From positions 131,441 through 195,440 of the forward strand of contig JAYPUW010000004.1 in the NCBI GenBank assembly GCA_038134285.1: DNA of 64,000 nucleotides, read 5' to 3'. Below, piece after piece: positions 33,706 to 42,789 of the stretch. This DNA comes from UBA3478 sp038134285. GTDB lineage: Bacteria; Bacteroidota; Bacteroidia; Flavobacteriales; Flavobacteriaceae. Position 1 is the stretch's first letter. Every line of letters begins with the position of its first letter. A program made the position numbers and the translations under genes. A model generated the notes under the pieces. The model did no database searches. It was not told the DNA's origin and was given only the letters and a program-made list of their open reading frames with translations.

Positions 33706-35256
33706 TTATTCTTTAGGCGCTTTATCTACGATGGGCCTATTCTCTCGATTTGCCACCTCTAGAAGGGTGTGAAAAACCAGGCGAGTTCTATTCTCTAATA
33801 AATCGTAATTTATTTTATCTGGTGTATCGGTATGAGCATGATAGTCGTCATGGGTACCATTGAAATAAAAGATGATCGGAATGTTGTTCTTGGCAAAATT
33901 GTAATGATCTGAACGGTAATAAAAGCGATTAGGATCGTTCTCGTCGTTATAGGTGTAATCTAATTCGATCTGGGTAAACTTCTCGTTTACAGCCTCTGAC
34001 AATTCGTGCAGTTCAGTGCTTAATTTATCCGACCCTATGAGGTAGATGTAATTTCTATCGCCTTCTCTCTTGGGATCTATACGGCCAATCATATCGATAT
34101 TCAAATTGGTTACGGTTTTAGCAAGGGGATATAAAGGTTCGCGATCTGCATAATATTCAGATCCTAGCAGGCCTTTTTCTTCTCCAGTGACATGAAGAAA
34201 CACCACTGATCTCCTTGGACCTTTTCCCTCTTTTTTCGCTACAAGAAGTGCATCTGCGAGTTCTAGCATGGCTACCGTTCCTGATCCATCGTCATCGGCA
34301 CCGTTGTTAATGCGTCCTTCGGCATCAATTCCGATATGGTCTAAATGAGAAGATACAATGACATATTCATCGGGTTTTTCAATTCCTTCAATGATTGCAG
34401 CCACATTTTCGGTGTCTACCACTTCTGATCCTCCATCGATAGCAATGGTAATAGTTTGGTCTAATGCGGCGGGCTCAGGAGATGATCCAATGATGGCTGA
34501 GGCTTTTTCTGGGTGCATGATGGCTGAGAAAAGCGTCTCTTCTTCGCTAAGTCTCATTTGTCCACTGTTATTGCGCTTCATGTAGGCATAATAACGTGCA
34601 TATCGCTCAAAATTTGTGGCGTCAACGAAGATCAATCCAACTGCTCCGTGCTTTTTTGCAGCCTCTACTCTCTTGGGTAGCGCCTCAGAGGTATTGCTCC
34701 ATTTCGAATACTCAGACGTTTGAGTAAGCAGATAAGTTCCATCTTCGTTTATGGGCTCACCGGCTATTGCGATTACAACCTTTCCGGTTACATCTAAGTC
34801 CGTGTAATTGGAGTAGGCCTCAGTGTCAATCCCGTAACCGACATATACTATTGCAAAGCTTCCGTTGGCGGCAGAAAAAGTGACAAAATCTTCACCTATA
34901 GTAAAGGCCTGGTCTCCGATAGTGAGAGACCCTTCAGGGGCTGTGGTATAGGTGACTGGTACTTTTTGAATATAGTTTTCGGTGCCTTGAGCCATAGCAA
35001 TGCCCAATGAGTCGTAAAATGAAGTGAGATAAGCTACCGCCTTTTTTTGACCAGGTGTTCCGGTTTCTCTGCCTTCAAATGCGTCAGAAGCATAGGTATA
35101 GAGATGGGTTTTTAAATCTTCTTCGGTGATGCGAGAAGCAAGGTCAGCTTGTTCTTGATCAGAAGGTAAAAGAACAACGGCAGTCTTCTCAGGTGTTGTT
35201 TGACAAGAGAAGAGAATAGCGCTAACAAAAATGAGCGCAACAACAGCTTTTTTCAT
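33706..35256 (-). CDS. M28 family zinc aminopeptidase lipoprotein
   Basis: A 516-residue protein with a lipoprotein signal peptide (lipobox AILFSC, Cys18) and an inserted PA-like domain (about 110-290). The M28 catalytic domain has zinc-ligand motifs SSHLDHIG, NGADDDGSGT, TGEEKGLLGS, NIDMIGR and YRSDHYNFA. It is expected to be anchored in the periplasm or outer membrane and to remove N-terminal residues from peptides. Divergent from the secreted protein at 35327, with 70 bases between. Confidence 0.92.
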   Translation of the reverse strand: MKKAVVALIFVSAILFSCQTTPEKTAVVLLPSDQEQADLASRITEEDLKTHLYTYASDAFEGRETGTPGQKKAVAYLTSFYDSLGIAMAQGTENYIQKVPVTYTTAPEGSLTIGDQAFTIGEDFVTFSAANGSFAIVYVGYGIDTEAYSNYTDLDVTGKVVIAIAGEPINEDGTYLLTQTSEYSKWSNTSEALPKRVEAAKKHGAVGLIFVDATNFERYARYYAYMKRNNSGQMRLSEEETLFSAIMHPEKASAIIGSSPEPAALDQTITIAIDGGSEVVDTENVAAIIEGIEKPDEYVIVSSHLDHIGIDAEGRINNGADDDGSGTVAMLELADALLVAKKEGKGPRRSVVFLHVTGEEKGLLGSEYYADREPLYPLAKTVTNLNIDMIGRIDPKREGDRNYIYLIGSDKLSTELHELSEAVNEKFTQIELDYTYNDENDPNRFYYRSDHYNFAKNNIPIIFYFNGTHDDYHAHTDTPDKINYDLLENRTRLVFHTLLEVANRENRPIVDKAPKE

Positions 35257-35314
35257 GAAGTTAAATTTTGGATTGAAGATAGCGTAAATTCAATCGATTC
35301 AGGTATTAAAGCGG

Positions 35315-35322
35315 TATTTTTG
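35315..35322 (+). promoter_or_regulatory. -7 promoter element, leaderless type
   Basis: TATTTTTG, exact TAnnTTTG match, with only AGGT before the ATG at 35327. Confidence 0.5.
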
Positions 35323-35326
35323 AGGT

Positions 35327-36214
35327 ATGAAAGGGATCTGGGCATTTACTCTGTTTTTATGTTTTGGTTGGCTCCAAGCCCAGTTTGAGGAAATAAAGTA
35401 CGCCTCAGATTTTGAACTCAATGGTCGCGTTGAGCGTTGTGAGGTTCTGACACCTTACGGCAGAGAGATTTTGGATTTTAATCGAGACCAGTCCTTAAGG
35501 CAAATCACTACTGTTTTCAATGAAGAGGATCAAGAAGTGGTGACATTTACCTATTACCAAGGTGCTCTAAAAGAAAAGTCAATCGAAGTGGTAAAAGGGG
35601 GGGAGCTTCAACCATCGGTGTCATTCTATCACACCTACACGCGGCGTGATTCAATCACTGAAGAAATAGCGTTCTCTTTTGACGGTCAATTTCAGGCCCA
35701 AAATCGAAAGGTCACAGATAGCATGGGCTCACCAAAAACTTTAGAGCTGCGAACCAATAGCAGTAGAGCCCTGTATCGCTATGAATCGATAAATGGAATG
35801 ACTCGTGACAGCTTGTACACCTATTTAGATCAAGAACTCATCCGTCTAGAGATTTCCGACAGATCATCAAAATCTGAAGTTCGTAAAAGCGATGTAAGCT
35901 ACACCGATTCTATAGTGACTTCGATTCATTGGAGCTCTTATGACCTGAATAATAATATGTTGCGAGAGGTGGATTCGATTTTTGATTACAATTCTAGACT
36001 GGTCGATAAGACTGAAAAAACCTATTCGTACAGTGAAGGTTTATTAGAAGTACTGAAAGAAATGAGATGGAATCAAACCAAAACCAAGCGCTTTATTTAT
36101 CAGCTTGACAATCACACTCCTCCCAATTGGGTGAAACGGATTGAACAGCCATCGAATGCCTACACTACAAGAATAATCACCTATTTTGATCCAAATGACA
36201 GCATCCCTAGATGA
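35327..36214 (+). CDS. Secreted protein of unknown function, beta-strand-rich
   Basis: A 295-residue protein with a signal peptide (about 1-18, ending GWLQAQ). The mature part is made of repeating short strands with Y/T/D-rich turns (VTFTYYQGALKEKS, RALYRYESINGMT, KTYSYSEGLLEVL), resembling YD-like or MORN-like secreted proteins of Bacteroidota. I do not recognise a named family. Its 3' end overlaps the thioesterase gene by 20 bases, so it may be translated from the same mRNA as the menaquinone genes. Confidence 0.7.
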   Translation: MKGIWAFTLFLCFGWLQAQFEEIKYASDFELNGRVERCEVLTPYGREILDFNRDQSLRQITTVFNEEDQEVVTFTYYQGALKEKSIEVVKGGELQPSVSFYHTYTRRDSITEEIAFSFDGQFQAQNRKVTDSMGSPKTLELRTNSSRALYRYESINGMTRDSLYTYLDQELIRLEISDRSSKSEVRKSDVSYTDSIVTSIHWSSYDLNNNMLREVDSIFDYNSRLVDKTEKTYSYSEGLLEVLKEMRWNQTKTKRFIYQLDNHTPPNWVKRIEQPSNAYTTRIITYFDPNDSIPR

Positions 36215-36626
36215 AAAAGAAATTTTAGCCCGCTGTAATGACCGCAGAGAAGGGACCTTAATGCAAACGCTAAACATTGAGTTCGTTGGTGTAGATAAAG
36301 AGAGCATTACCGCCAAAATGCCGGTTACCCCATCAGTGTATCAGCCCGATGGTGTGTTACATGGAGGGGCAACTGCAGCACTTATCGAAACGGTAGGAAG
36401 CGTAGCTGTTTTTGTCTTTAAAGACACCACAGATTTGATGGTTAGAGGAATTGAATTAAGCGTCAATCATCTGAAGGGCGTGAAGTCAGGTCACGTTTAT
36501 GCCAAAGCAAAGGCAATTCATTTAGGACGCACCACACAATTGTGGGAGGTTAAAGTTACGGATGATGATAACAATCTTATTTCAGTCGGAAAGTTAACTA
36601 CACTTACTCTGCAAAAAAAGGCGTGA
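36195..36626 (+). CDS. PaaI/hotdog thioesterase, candidate MenI (DHNA-CoA thioesterase)
   Basis: A 143-residue hotdog-fold protein with the HGGATAALIETVGS active-site motif of the PaaI/YdiI type. ATG 36195 gives MTASLDEKEI; an in-frame TTG at 36186 is less likely. Its stop overlaps the ATG of menF by one base, and such genes next to menF in Bacteroidota are the best candidates for releasing 1,4-dihydroxy-2-naphthoate from its CoA ester. The substrate is inferred from position. Confidence 0.85.
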   Translation: MTASLDEKEILARCNDRREGTLMQTLNIEFVGVDKESITAKMPVTPSVYQPDGVLHGGATAALIETVGSVAVFVFKDTTDLMVRGIELSVNHLKGVKSGHVYAKAKAIHLGRTTQLWEVKVTDDDNNLISVGKLTTLTLQKKA

Positions 36627-37684
36627 TGAATCGTCTAGAATGGTTTCCGCTTTTAGAAGAATTGCTTGAGCATTCACAACCTTTTATGATGTGTGTGCGT
36701 CCTGAAAGTAGGATTTTGGAGTTCTTTAAATTGAACAGTAGAACTGGTGCTACTTCGGTTTCTTCTGCTGAAAATCAAGACGAAATGTTCGTGATTCATT
36801 CGTTTGATCAAGAAGAGAACGCGCTTTTTTATAGTCTGGACCCTGTTGATACTTTTGAACTCTTTGAAGTATCAGAGGGTGCTGTACAAGGCGAATTTTC
36901 ACTTAGCCCTTCAGACCGTCAGCATTATGCTAGTATGGTGGAGAAGGCGCTCGTTCCTTTGCGCAAAGGAGAAATGAAGAAGGTGGTGCTCTCGTCTCGC
37001 CTGAGTAGGCCCTTATCATCGGTGCTTGATCTTCATCTAGAGCTCTTATTCCAAGGGAATGAATCCTCTTCGTTTCGCTATCTATTGCAGTTGGAAGGTG
37101 GAGTGTGTTGGTTAGGTGATACTCCTGAAACCTTACTTGTCAAAAATCAGCAAAGCATTTCAACAATGGCCTTGGCGGGAACAAGACGCAAAAACGAGGT
37201 GGCCCTTGACGCATTTACTTCAAAAGAATACGAAGAACAAGAAGTAGTTGTGCAAGAACTTATAGAGCGCTTAAACCTTTTAGCGCATGGCATTGAAGTG
37301 TTTCCTCGACAACAGGCCACAGCTGGAACTTTAGTGCATCTTAAGACTGTAATTACTGCAACCCTTCCCAATCAGATGAGCGAGCAATCTGTTTTAGATT
37401 TGTTACATCCGACAGCAGCGGTATGTGGATTCCCTCGTGAAGCAGCACTTAAATGGATAAGCCAAGAAGAGGCTCATGATAGAGAGTTGTATGCGGGCTA
37501 CTTAGGTTTTTATTCTCCTAAGCACTCGTCTTATTATGTCAATTTGAGATGCGGACGTTATGCAGAAGGCTTGTTCGAGTTTTTTGTGGGTGCTGGAATT
37601 ACCGTGGATTCAGATCCTCAAAAAGAGGTGGATGAAATACAGGCAAAAACAGCTACCATGATGCGCTTGTTCACAGAATCCTAA
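36626..37684 (+). CDS. menF: MenF, isochorismate synthase
   Basis: A 352-residue chorismate-binding enzyme with KKVVLSSRLSRPL, LAGTRRKNE, HLKTVITA, HPTAAVCGFPREAA and FFVGAGITVDSDPQKEVDE, the MST-family signatures. It turns chorismate into isochorismate for menaquinone. ATG 36626 overlaps the preceding TGA (TGATG); a GTG at 36623 is possible. It is shorter than E. coli MenF (about 430) but normal for Flavobacteriia. Confidence 0.93.
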   Translation: MNRLEWFPLLEELLEHSQPFMMCVRPESRILEFFKLNSRTGATSVSSAENQDEMFVIHSFDQEENALFYSLDPVDTFELFEVSEGAVQGEFSLSPSDRQHYASMVEKALVPLRKGEMKKVVLSSRLSRPLSSVLDLHLELLFQGNESSSFRYLLQLEGGVCWLGDTPETLLVKNQQSISTMALAGTRRKNEVALDAFTSKEYEEQEVVVQELIERLNLLAHGIEVFPRQQATAGTLVHLKTVITATLPNQMSEQSVLDLLHPTAAVCGFPREAALKWISQEEAHDRELYAGYLGFYSPKHSSYYVNLRCGRYAEGLFEFFVGAGITVDSDPQKEVDEIQAKTATMMRLFTES

Positions 37685-37705
37685 GGTAGTCTGACGAGAG
37701 TAGAG

Positions 37706-37713
37706 TACTTTTG
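37706..37713 (+). promoter_or_regulatory. -7 promoter element for menD
   Basis: TACTTTTG, exact TAnnTTTG match, six bases before ATG 37720. It overlaps the in-frame TTG at 37711, which therefore cannot be a normal start on this transcript. Confidence 0.55.
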
Positions 37714-37719
37714 CCTTTA

Positions 37720-39435
37720 ATGTATAGCGCTATTCCATCAGCTCATATTGTCACCTCTGCTTTAAAGCACTTTGGTGTTACACAAGTGGTTATTTCCCCG
37801 GGATCACGAAATGCTCCACTTATCATGAATATTGTAGCTGATGAGTCGTTCAAAGCCTTTAGCGTTGTCGATGAACGATCTGCTGCTTTTTTTGCCATAG
37901 GTCGGGCTCAGGCTACGAAACAAGCTGTTGCTCTTCTATGTACCTCAGGATCTGCCTTGTTGAACTATTATCCGGCAATAGCAGAGGCCTATTACAGTGA
38001 AATACCTTTGCTGGTGCTATCGGCTGACAGACCTCCAGAAATGGTAGATATAGGAGATGGACAAACCATTCGCCAACCCAATGTATTCGCATCTCTTTTA
38101 GGAAACTCTTTCACCCTTTCTCTAGATCGAAGGGTGATAAAACTGGCCTCAGATTTTGACCCTTATGCTCCAGTGATTACAGAGAATGCACATATCCTTT
38201 CTAAGGCGCTATCACGTCTTCAATCTAAACGTATACCTGTTCATATTAATATACCTTTCGAAGAACCACTGTATCATCAGATTGATGCTCTTATAGATCT
38301 TGTAGATTGGAAATCATACAGCACAGGCCTTGGCACTAGAATTAAGGAGTTTTCTGATGTAGATACTGGCGTGATGCAGCTTTTGACCTCAGCTAAAGTG
38401 ATGCTATTGATAGGAGTTTGGGATCCTTCTGATGAAGAAAGAGATCAGTTAAGAAAGCTCATTCAACATACCCAAGCCTTAGTGCTTACTGAAACACTTT
38501 CAAATACAAGTGGGTTAAATTGTGTCGACAGCATTGATACCTTAATTGCACCGCTTGAAAGCCATGACCAGGGCAAAGTGTTACTCGAAAAGCTTAAACC
38601 TAATGTGATCCTTACTATTGGGGGCATGGTGGTGTCAAAAAAAATAAAAGCGCTCTTAAGATCGATCAATGGGCTTCAACACATTCATCTTGGGAACACA
38701 GCTGCACTTAATACATACGGATGTCTAAACGGTCACTACGATTTAGGCGATTTTTTGCAAGCTAGTGTTAACCTTCTTAACAACGATACTACATACGCCA
38801 AGTTTTGGATGGATTATTACCATCATCTCGTTTCTAAGAGAGCGGATTTTATTTCTGCTGCACCTTTCAGCGATTTTAAGGCATTTTCTCAAGCACTTGA
38901 AGCCATTCCTGAAGCATATGAACTTCATATCTCAAACAGCTCAGCTATACGTTACGCTCAGTTTTTTTATACCCCTGCTAAAAAGCAATGGTGTAATCGC
39001 GGAACAAGTGGTATTGAGGGTAGCGCCTCAACTGCCGTGGGGTATAGCTCTGTAGAAATGCACGAGAAGACGGTGCTACTCACAGGAGATCTTAGTTTCT
39101 TCTACGATACAAACGCTTATTGGAATGCTTATGTTCCTTCGTTATTTCGGATAATCGTGATAAATAATTCAGGAGGAGGTATTTTTAGAATCCTTCCGAA
39201 TGCCAAGAACACCAAAGGATTCGAGACCTACTTAGAAACAAGACATGACAAGAAAGCTGAAGAAATCGCCAAGCATTTTGATTTCGAATATCTATCAGTA
39301 GCTGATATCGATTCCTTGGCTCAAGCTTTGGGGTCATTCTTTGAAGAGGGCAAACGACCTAAATTACTTGAAGTGTTTACCCCCTCAAATGATAACGAGG
39401 AAGTACTGTTTGATTACTTTAAATCCCTAAAATGA
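37720..39435 (+). CDS. menD: MenD, SEPHCHC synthase
   Basis: A 571-residue thiamine-diphosphate enzyme: N-terminal pyrimidine-binding domain (VISPGSRNAPL, DERSAAFFAIG, TSGSALLNYYPAIAEAYY), a middle domain, and the PP domain with RGTSGIEGSASTAVGYS and INNSGGGIFRILP. It joins isochorismate and 2-oxoglutarate in menaquinone synthesis. ATG 37720 is chosen because the -7 box covers the upstream TTG. It ends ATGA with the S1-domain gene. Confidence 0.95.
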   Translation: MYSAIPSAHIVTSALKHFGVTQVVISPGSRNAPLIMNIVADESFKAFSVVDERSAAFFAIGRAQATKQAVALLCTSGSALLNYYPAIAEAYYSEIPLLVLSADRPPEMVDIGDGQTIRQPNVFASLLGNSFTLSLDRRVIKLASDFDPYAPVITENAHILSKALSRLQSKRIPVHINIPFEEPLYHQIDALIDLVDWKSYSTGLGTRIKEFSDVDTGVMQLLTSAKVMLLIGVWDPSDEERDQLRKLIQHTQALVLTETLSNTSGLNCVDSIDTLIAPLESHDQGKVLLEKLKPNVILTIGGMVVSKKIKALLRSINGLQHIHLGNTAALNTYGCLNGHYDLGDFLQASVNLLNNDTTYAKFWMDYYHHLVSKRADFISAAPFSDFKAFSQALEAIPEAYELHISNSSAIRYAQFFYTPAKKQWCNRGTSGIEGSASTAVGYSSVEMHEKTVLLTGDLSFFYDTNAYWNAYVPSLFRIIVINNSGGGIFRILPNAKNTKGFETYLETRHDKKAEEIAKHFDFEYLSVADIDSLAQALGSFFEEGKRPKLLEVFTPSNDNEEVLFDYFKSLK

Positions 39436-40268
39436 TAGGAATAGGATATAAGAATGATTTGGTGGTGTCTCATCATACCCCTCAGGGATTTTATCTTACT
39501 GATGAAGAGGAAACAGAGATTCTATTACCAAATAAAGAAGTTCCAGAAGGGTGCAAGCCAGGTGATCGCTTAACCGTTTTCTGTTATCTAGATCACGATG
39601 AACGTCCTATCGCAAGTTTGATAACACCTTATATTGAACGAGATCATCTTGCTGTACTCACTGTCGCGGAGAGCACTTCTATTGGATATTTTCTTGATTG
39701 GGGTCTAGAGAAGCAGCTCCTTTTACCTTTTAGAGAAAGTAATAAACCCCATCAAAAAGGAGACAAGGTGCTTGTTATCTGTGTCATGGATGAGCATTCT
39801 TCAAGACTTATGGCTAGTGAGCGCATTGAGAAAAAATATAAAACCGATGCCGGCATCCTTAGTCAAGGCATTCCTTATGCTGCCTATGTGTATCGCAAAA
39901 CACCAATGGGATACGAACTTTTTACTCAAGAAGGAGTAAAGGGTTTGCTTTTTAGAGACCGTGCCGCTGTTGATTTAAAGCCACTTCAAAAATTAAATGT
40001 GTTTGTCGATCGTATAAGGCCAGACGGTAAAATAGATTTTGCTTTACAACTTAAAGGAGAAGATAAGTTTTATCAGGCTAAAGAAAGAGTGGTTTTACAG
40101 TTAGAACAGCAGGGAGGTTTTTTGGCGCTTAACGACAAATCTACCTCAGAGGTGATTTTTGAGCAGCTTCAAATGAGTAAGAAAACCTTTAAAGCAGCTA
40201 TTGGGATCCTTTTAAAAGAAAAGCAGATTGTTTTTGAAGACAATGGCATTCGCTTAGTTGTAAACTAG
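39432..40268 (+). CDS. CvfB-like S1 RNA-binding protein
   Basis: A 278-residue protein with three to four S1-like OB domains (starting MIGIGYKNDLVVSHHTPQGFYL; GLLFRDRAAVDL) and a C-terminal winged-helix region (LALNDKSTSEVIFEQLQMSKKTFKAAIG). It resembles CvfB, a virulence-linked RNA-binding protein of Gram-positives. Four-base overlap with menD makes cotranslation likely, though a role in menaquinone synthesis is not known. Confidence 0.88.
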   Translation: MIGIGYKNDLVVSHHTPQGFYLTDEEETEILLPNKEVPEGCKPGDRLTVFCYLDHDERPIASLITPYIERDHLAVLTVAESTSIGYFLDWGLEKQLLLPFRESNKPHQKGDKVLVICVMDEHSSRLMASERIEKKYKTDAGILSQGIPYAAYVYRKTPMGYELFTQEGVKGLLFRDRAAVDLKPLQKLNVFVDRIRPDGKIDFALQLKGEDKFYQAKERVVLQLEQQGGFLALNDKSTSEVIFEQLQMSKKTFKAAIGILLKEKQIVFEDNGIRLVVN

Positions 40269-40306
40269 ACGGATTCACTGTATTTTAGACCCTCTTTGTA
40301 TATTAA

Positions 40307-40816
40307 ATGAGCGCAGCGCAGAACGATCAAACTCAATTAACTCAACTCGAACGTAGAACCAAAACGTTGTCGATCAGTCTCTTTTTGGTTTCATTAATGG
40401 TAGTGGCGTTGGCTGTGGTTTATAGTTTTCCGGACCTCTTCGAAAAAGAAGAAATGCTTGTTTCTAATGAAGAGGTTTTAGGGTTAAAGCAGCAAATTGA
40501 AGAATTGAATGCTGAAAATCAGGAACTTAGAAAAATTGAGGAATTTTATTTGGCCAAGCGCCTGCTTGAGAACGATACTATTTATAGTGTTCAAACAGGC
40601 ATGATTCCAATGGATTCAACAAGCTTCATTTCTCAGGGCCTTTCCAATGGGATGTTCATTGAAGCCAGACCCTACTTGAAGTATTCAATAGGATTGTATG
40701 AGACCTATGAAGAAGCGAATGCATTGAGAAGAGGTCTCGTGAAATTAGGATTTACAGATGCTTTTATAGCCTCTTACAAGGGTACAACTAGACTGCAGAT
40801 TCACCGTCCAAAGTAA
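40307..40816 (+). CDS. Membrane-anchored coiled-coil protein with SPOR-like C-terminus
   Basis: A 169-residue protein: cytoplasmic stretch, one membrane helix (about 23-45), a coiled coil (about 52-85), and a C-terminal domain (about 120-165) reading YSIGLYETYEEANALRRGL and LGFTDAFIASY. That is the layout of SPOR-like peptidoglycan-binding domains. It is conserved near men genes in Flavobacteriia; function unknown. It abuts menA with no gap (stop and start adjacent). Confidence 0.75.
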   Translation: MSAAQNDQTQLTQLERRTKTLSISLFLVSLMVVALAVVYSFPDLFEKEEMLVSNEEVLGLKQQIEELNAENQELRKIEEFYLAKRLLENDTIYSVQTGMIPMDSTSFISQGLSNGMFIEARPYLKYSIGLYETYEEANALRRGLVKLGFTDAFIASYKGTTRLQIHRPK

Positions 40817-41728
40817 ATGATGGGATCTTTTAATGCCTGGATTTTAGCCTCTCGTTTGCGTACTCTTCCCCTTTCTTTATCTGGTATTTTAATAGCAGCT
40901 GCCATTGCCATGGATGCTGGGTTTTTCATTGCTTCAGTCTTCGCCTGGTCGCTAGTAATAACGATTTTACTTCAAATCTTGTCGAATGTCGCCAATGATT
41001 ATGGCGATGGTGTCAAGGGTACAGATAATGAATTTAGAATAGGGCCTAAACGGGCGATGCAGTCTGGATTGTTGTCTGCTAAGGACCTCAAAAGGGGTAT
41101 GTCTATCTTAGTTATTTTCACTCTTTTGGCAATATGGAGGCTTTTTGTGTCTGCTGATTTGCCTTTTTTAGACTTAATGATTTTTGTGGCCTTAGGATTT
41201 CTGGCGCTTTTAGCTGCCATTGCCTACACAGTAGGAAAGAGGCCTTATGGTTACAGAGGCTGGGGAGATGTTATGGTGTTTCTCTTTTTCGGAGGGGTTT
41301 CGGTAATCGCTGGAAGTTACTTGTATATTCAAACGTTTAGTGCGACTCAACTTCTATTCGCTTTATCGATAGGCCTTTACAGTACTTCTGTTTTAAATCT
41401 AAACAACCTCAGAGATAGCGAGTCGGATGCTTTATCGAATAAAATGACCCTTGTAGTTCTTATGGGGTACAATAAGGCTATCATTTATCATCATGTCCTT
41501 CTTATAGTTGGTTTTGTGACTTATGTGGCAGGAGTAGGTCAAATCGATACTAACGCTACCCTAATTGCCATTCCAGCAGCACTCTATCTGCGTGCTCACC
41601 TTAAAAGAGTTCGAACTATTAAAAGCGCATCAGCCGGATTAGATCCAGAGTTAAAAAGAATAGCTCTATTTACCTTTTTTTCAGCAGTGTTTGTTTTGGT
41701 TTTAGTTGGTGTTAAGCTATATCATTAA
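40817..41728 (+). CDS. menA: MenA, 1,4-dihydroxy-2-naphthoate polyprenyltransferase
   Basis: A 303-residue UbiA-family membrane protein with about eight helices, ASRLRTLPLSLSG and NVANDYGDGVKGTDNE (NDxxD prenyl-diphosphate motif), and the second LNNLRDSESD motif. It attaches the isoprenoid tail to DHNA in the inner membrane. It starts right after the previous stop, and its stop shares a base with the menC ATG. Confidence 0.93.
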   Translation: MMGSFNAWILASRLRTLPLSLSGILIAAAIAMDAGFFIASVFAWSLVITILLQILSNVANDYGDGVKGTDNEFRIGPKRAMQSGLLSAKDLKRGMSILVIFTLLAIWRLFVSADLPFLDLMIFVALGFLALLAAIAYTVGKRPYGYRGWGDVMVFLFFGGVSVIAGSYLYIQTFSATQLLFALSIGLYSTSVLNLNNLRDSESDALSNKMTLVVLMGYNKAIIYHHVLLIVGFVTYVAGVGQIDTNATLIAIPAALYLRAHLKRVRTIKSASAGLDPELKRIALFTFFSAVFVLVLVGVKLYH

Positions 41729-42789
41729 TGAATGTTATTCAGATACATCCCTATACCCTTGTTTTTAAGAGGCCTGCTCAGACTTCTAGAAACACGATGA
41801 CCGAAAAGAAGTGTTATGTGTTGACCTATGGTAGTCCATTAAAGGCGATAGCAGAGTGTAATCTTTTTGAAGGCCTCAGTGCCGACGACCGTTCTGATTA
41901 TCCAGACAGGCTGAAAGAGGCTTGCTTAAAACTTGAAAGACTTTTACAGCTTGAACTTCCATTAGAAGATGAACGTTTCAATGAGCTCCTTTCGTCTTAC
42001 GTTGAACTTCCGTCTATCCAATTCGGATTAGAACAACTGTGGTATAGTTTTCACAGTGACAATCCTTTCAAATTGTTTTCAACCCCATTCTTTAACGGAC
42101 AAAAGGGTATTGAAATCAATGGCTTAGTGTGGATGGGGGATTTGCCGTTTATGCAAGCGCAGATTGATGATTTACTTAAAAGGGGATTTAATTGCATCAA
42201 ATTAAAGATTGGAGCACATCGCTTTAATGACGAATACACCCTTTTAAAGGGATTAAGAGAAAAGTATTCGGCCGAGGTCCTTGAGTTAAGAGTTGATGCA
42301 AACGGGGCGTATGCCCCTGATAAGGTTCATAAGATCCTCGAACAACTCGCTTCACTTGAAATTCACTCCATAGAACAACCCATAAAAGAAGGTCAATGGG
42401 ATGAGATGGCCCAGTTGTGTGAGCATTCTCCGCTACCCATTGCTCTTGATGAAGAGCTTATAGGACTATTCAATGATAAAGAAAAGCAGCGATGTATTTC
42501 TCATATTCGTCCGCACTACTTGATTCTAAAGCCTGCCTTAATAGGAGGGTTTAAAGCCTGCGATGCCTTTATGGAACTCAATACTCCTTGGTGGATTACC
42601 AGCGCTCTAGAGAGCAATATTGGCTTAAATGCAATAGCCCAATACACATCGACAAAAGCGTTGCCTAGACCTCAAGGATTGGGAACAGGAAGTCTATTTA
42701 CCAATAACTTCGCGTCGCCACTTTCTATTGAAGAGGCCCGTCTATATTACAACAAAGAATTACCTTGGATCCTAAACACCAACACATGA
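41728..42789 (+). CDS. menC: MenC, o-succinylbenzoate synthase
   Basis: A 353-residue enolase-superfamily enzyme with the KxK base (CIKLKIG), metal ligands ELRVDANGAY, SIEQPI and ALDEEL, and the second base in ILKPALIGGF. It dehydrates SHCHC to o-succinylbenzoate. One-base overlap with menA and four-base overlap (ATGA) with the CPBP gene. Confidence 0.93.
   Translation: MNVIQIHPYTLVFKRPAQTSRNTMTEKKCYVLTYGSPLKAIAECNLFEGLSADDRSDYPDRLKEACLKLERLLQLELPLEDERFNELLSSYVELPSIQFGLEQLWYSFHSDNPFKLFSTPFFNGQKGIEINGLVWMGDLPFMQAQIDDLLKRGFNCIKLKIGAHRFNDEYTLLKGLREKYSAEVLELRVDANGAYAPDKVHKILEQLASLEIHSIEQPIKEGQWDEMAQLCEHSPLPIALDEELIGLFNDKEKQRCISHIRPHYLILKPALIGGFKACDAFMELNTPWWITSALESNIGLNAIAQYTSTKALPRPQGLGTGSLFTNNFASPLSIEEARLYYNKELPWILNTNT

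Noticed and set aside
33581..33772. 63-residue open frame across tRNA-His
   Set aside because: It is a translation of the tRNA and terminator; no coding support.
37711..37719. TTG start for menD at 37711
   Set aside because: It lies within the -7 box, and ATG 37720 gives a normal MenD N-terminus.
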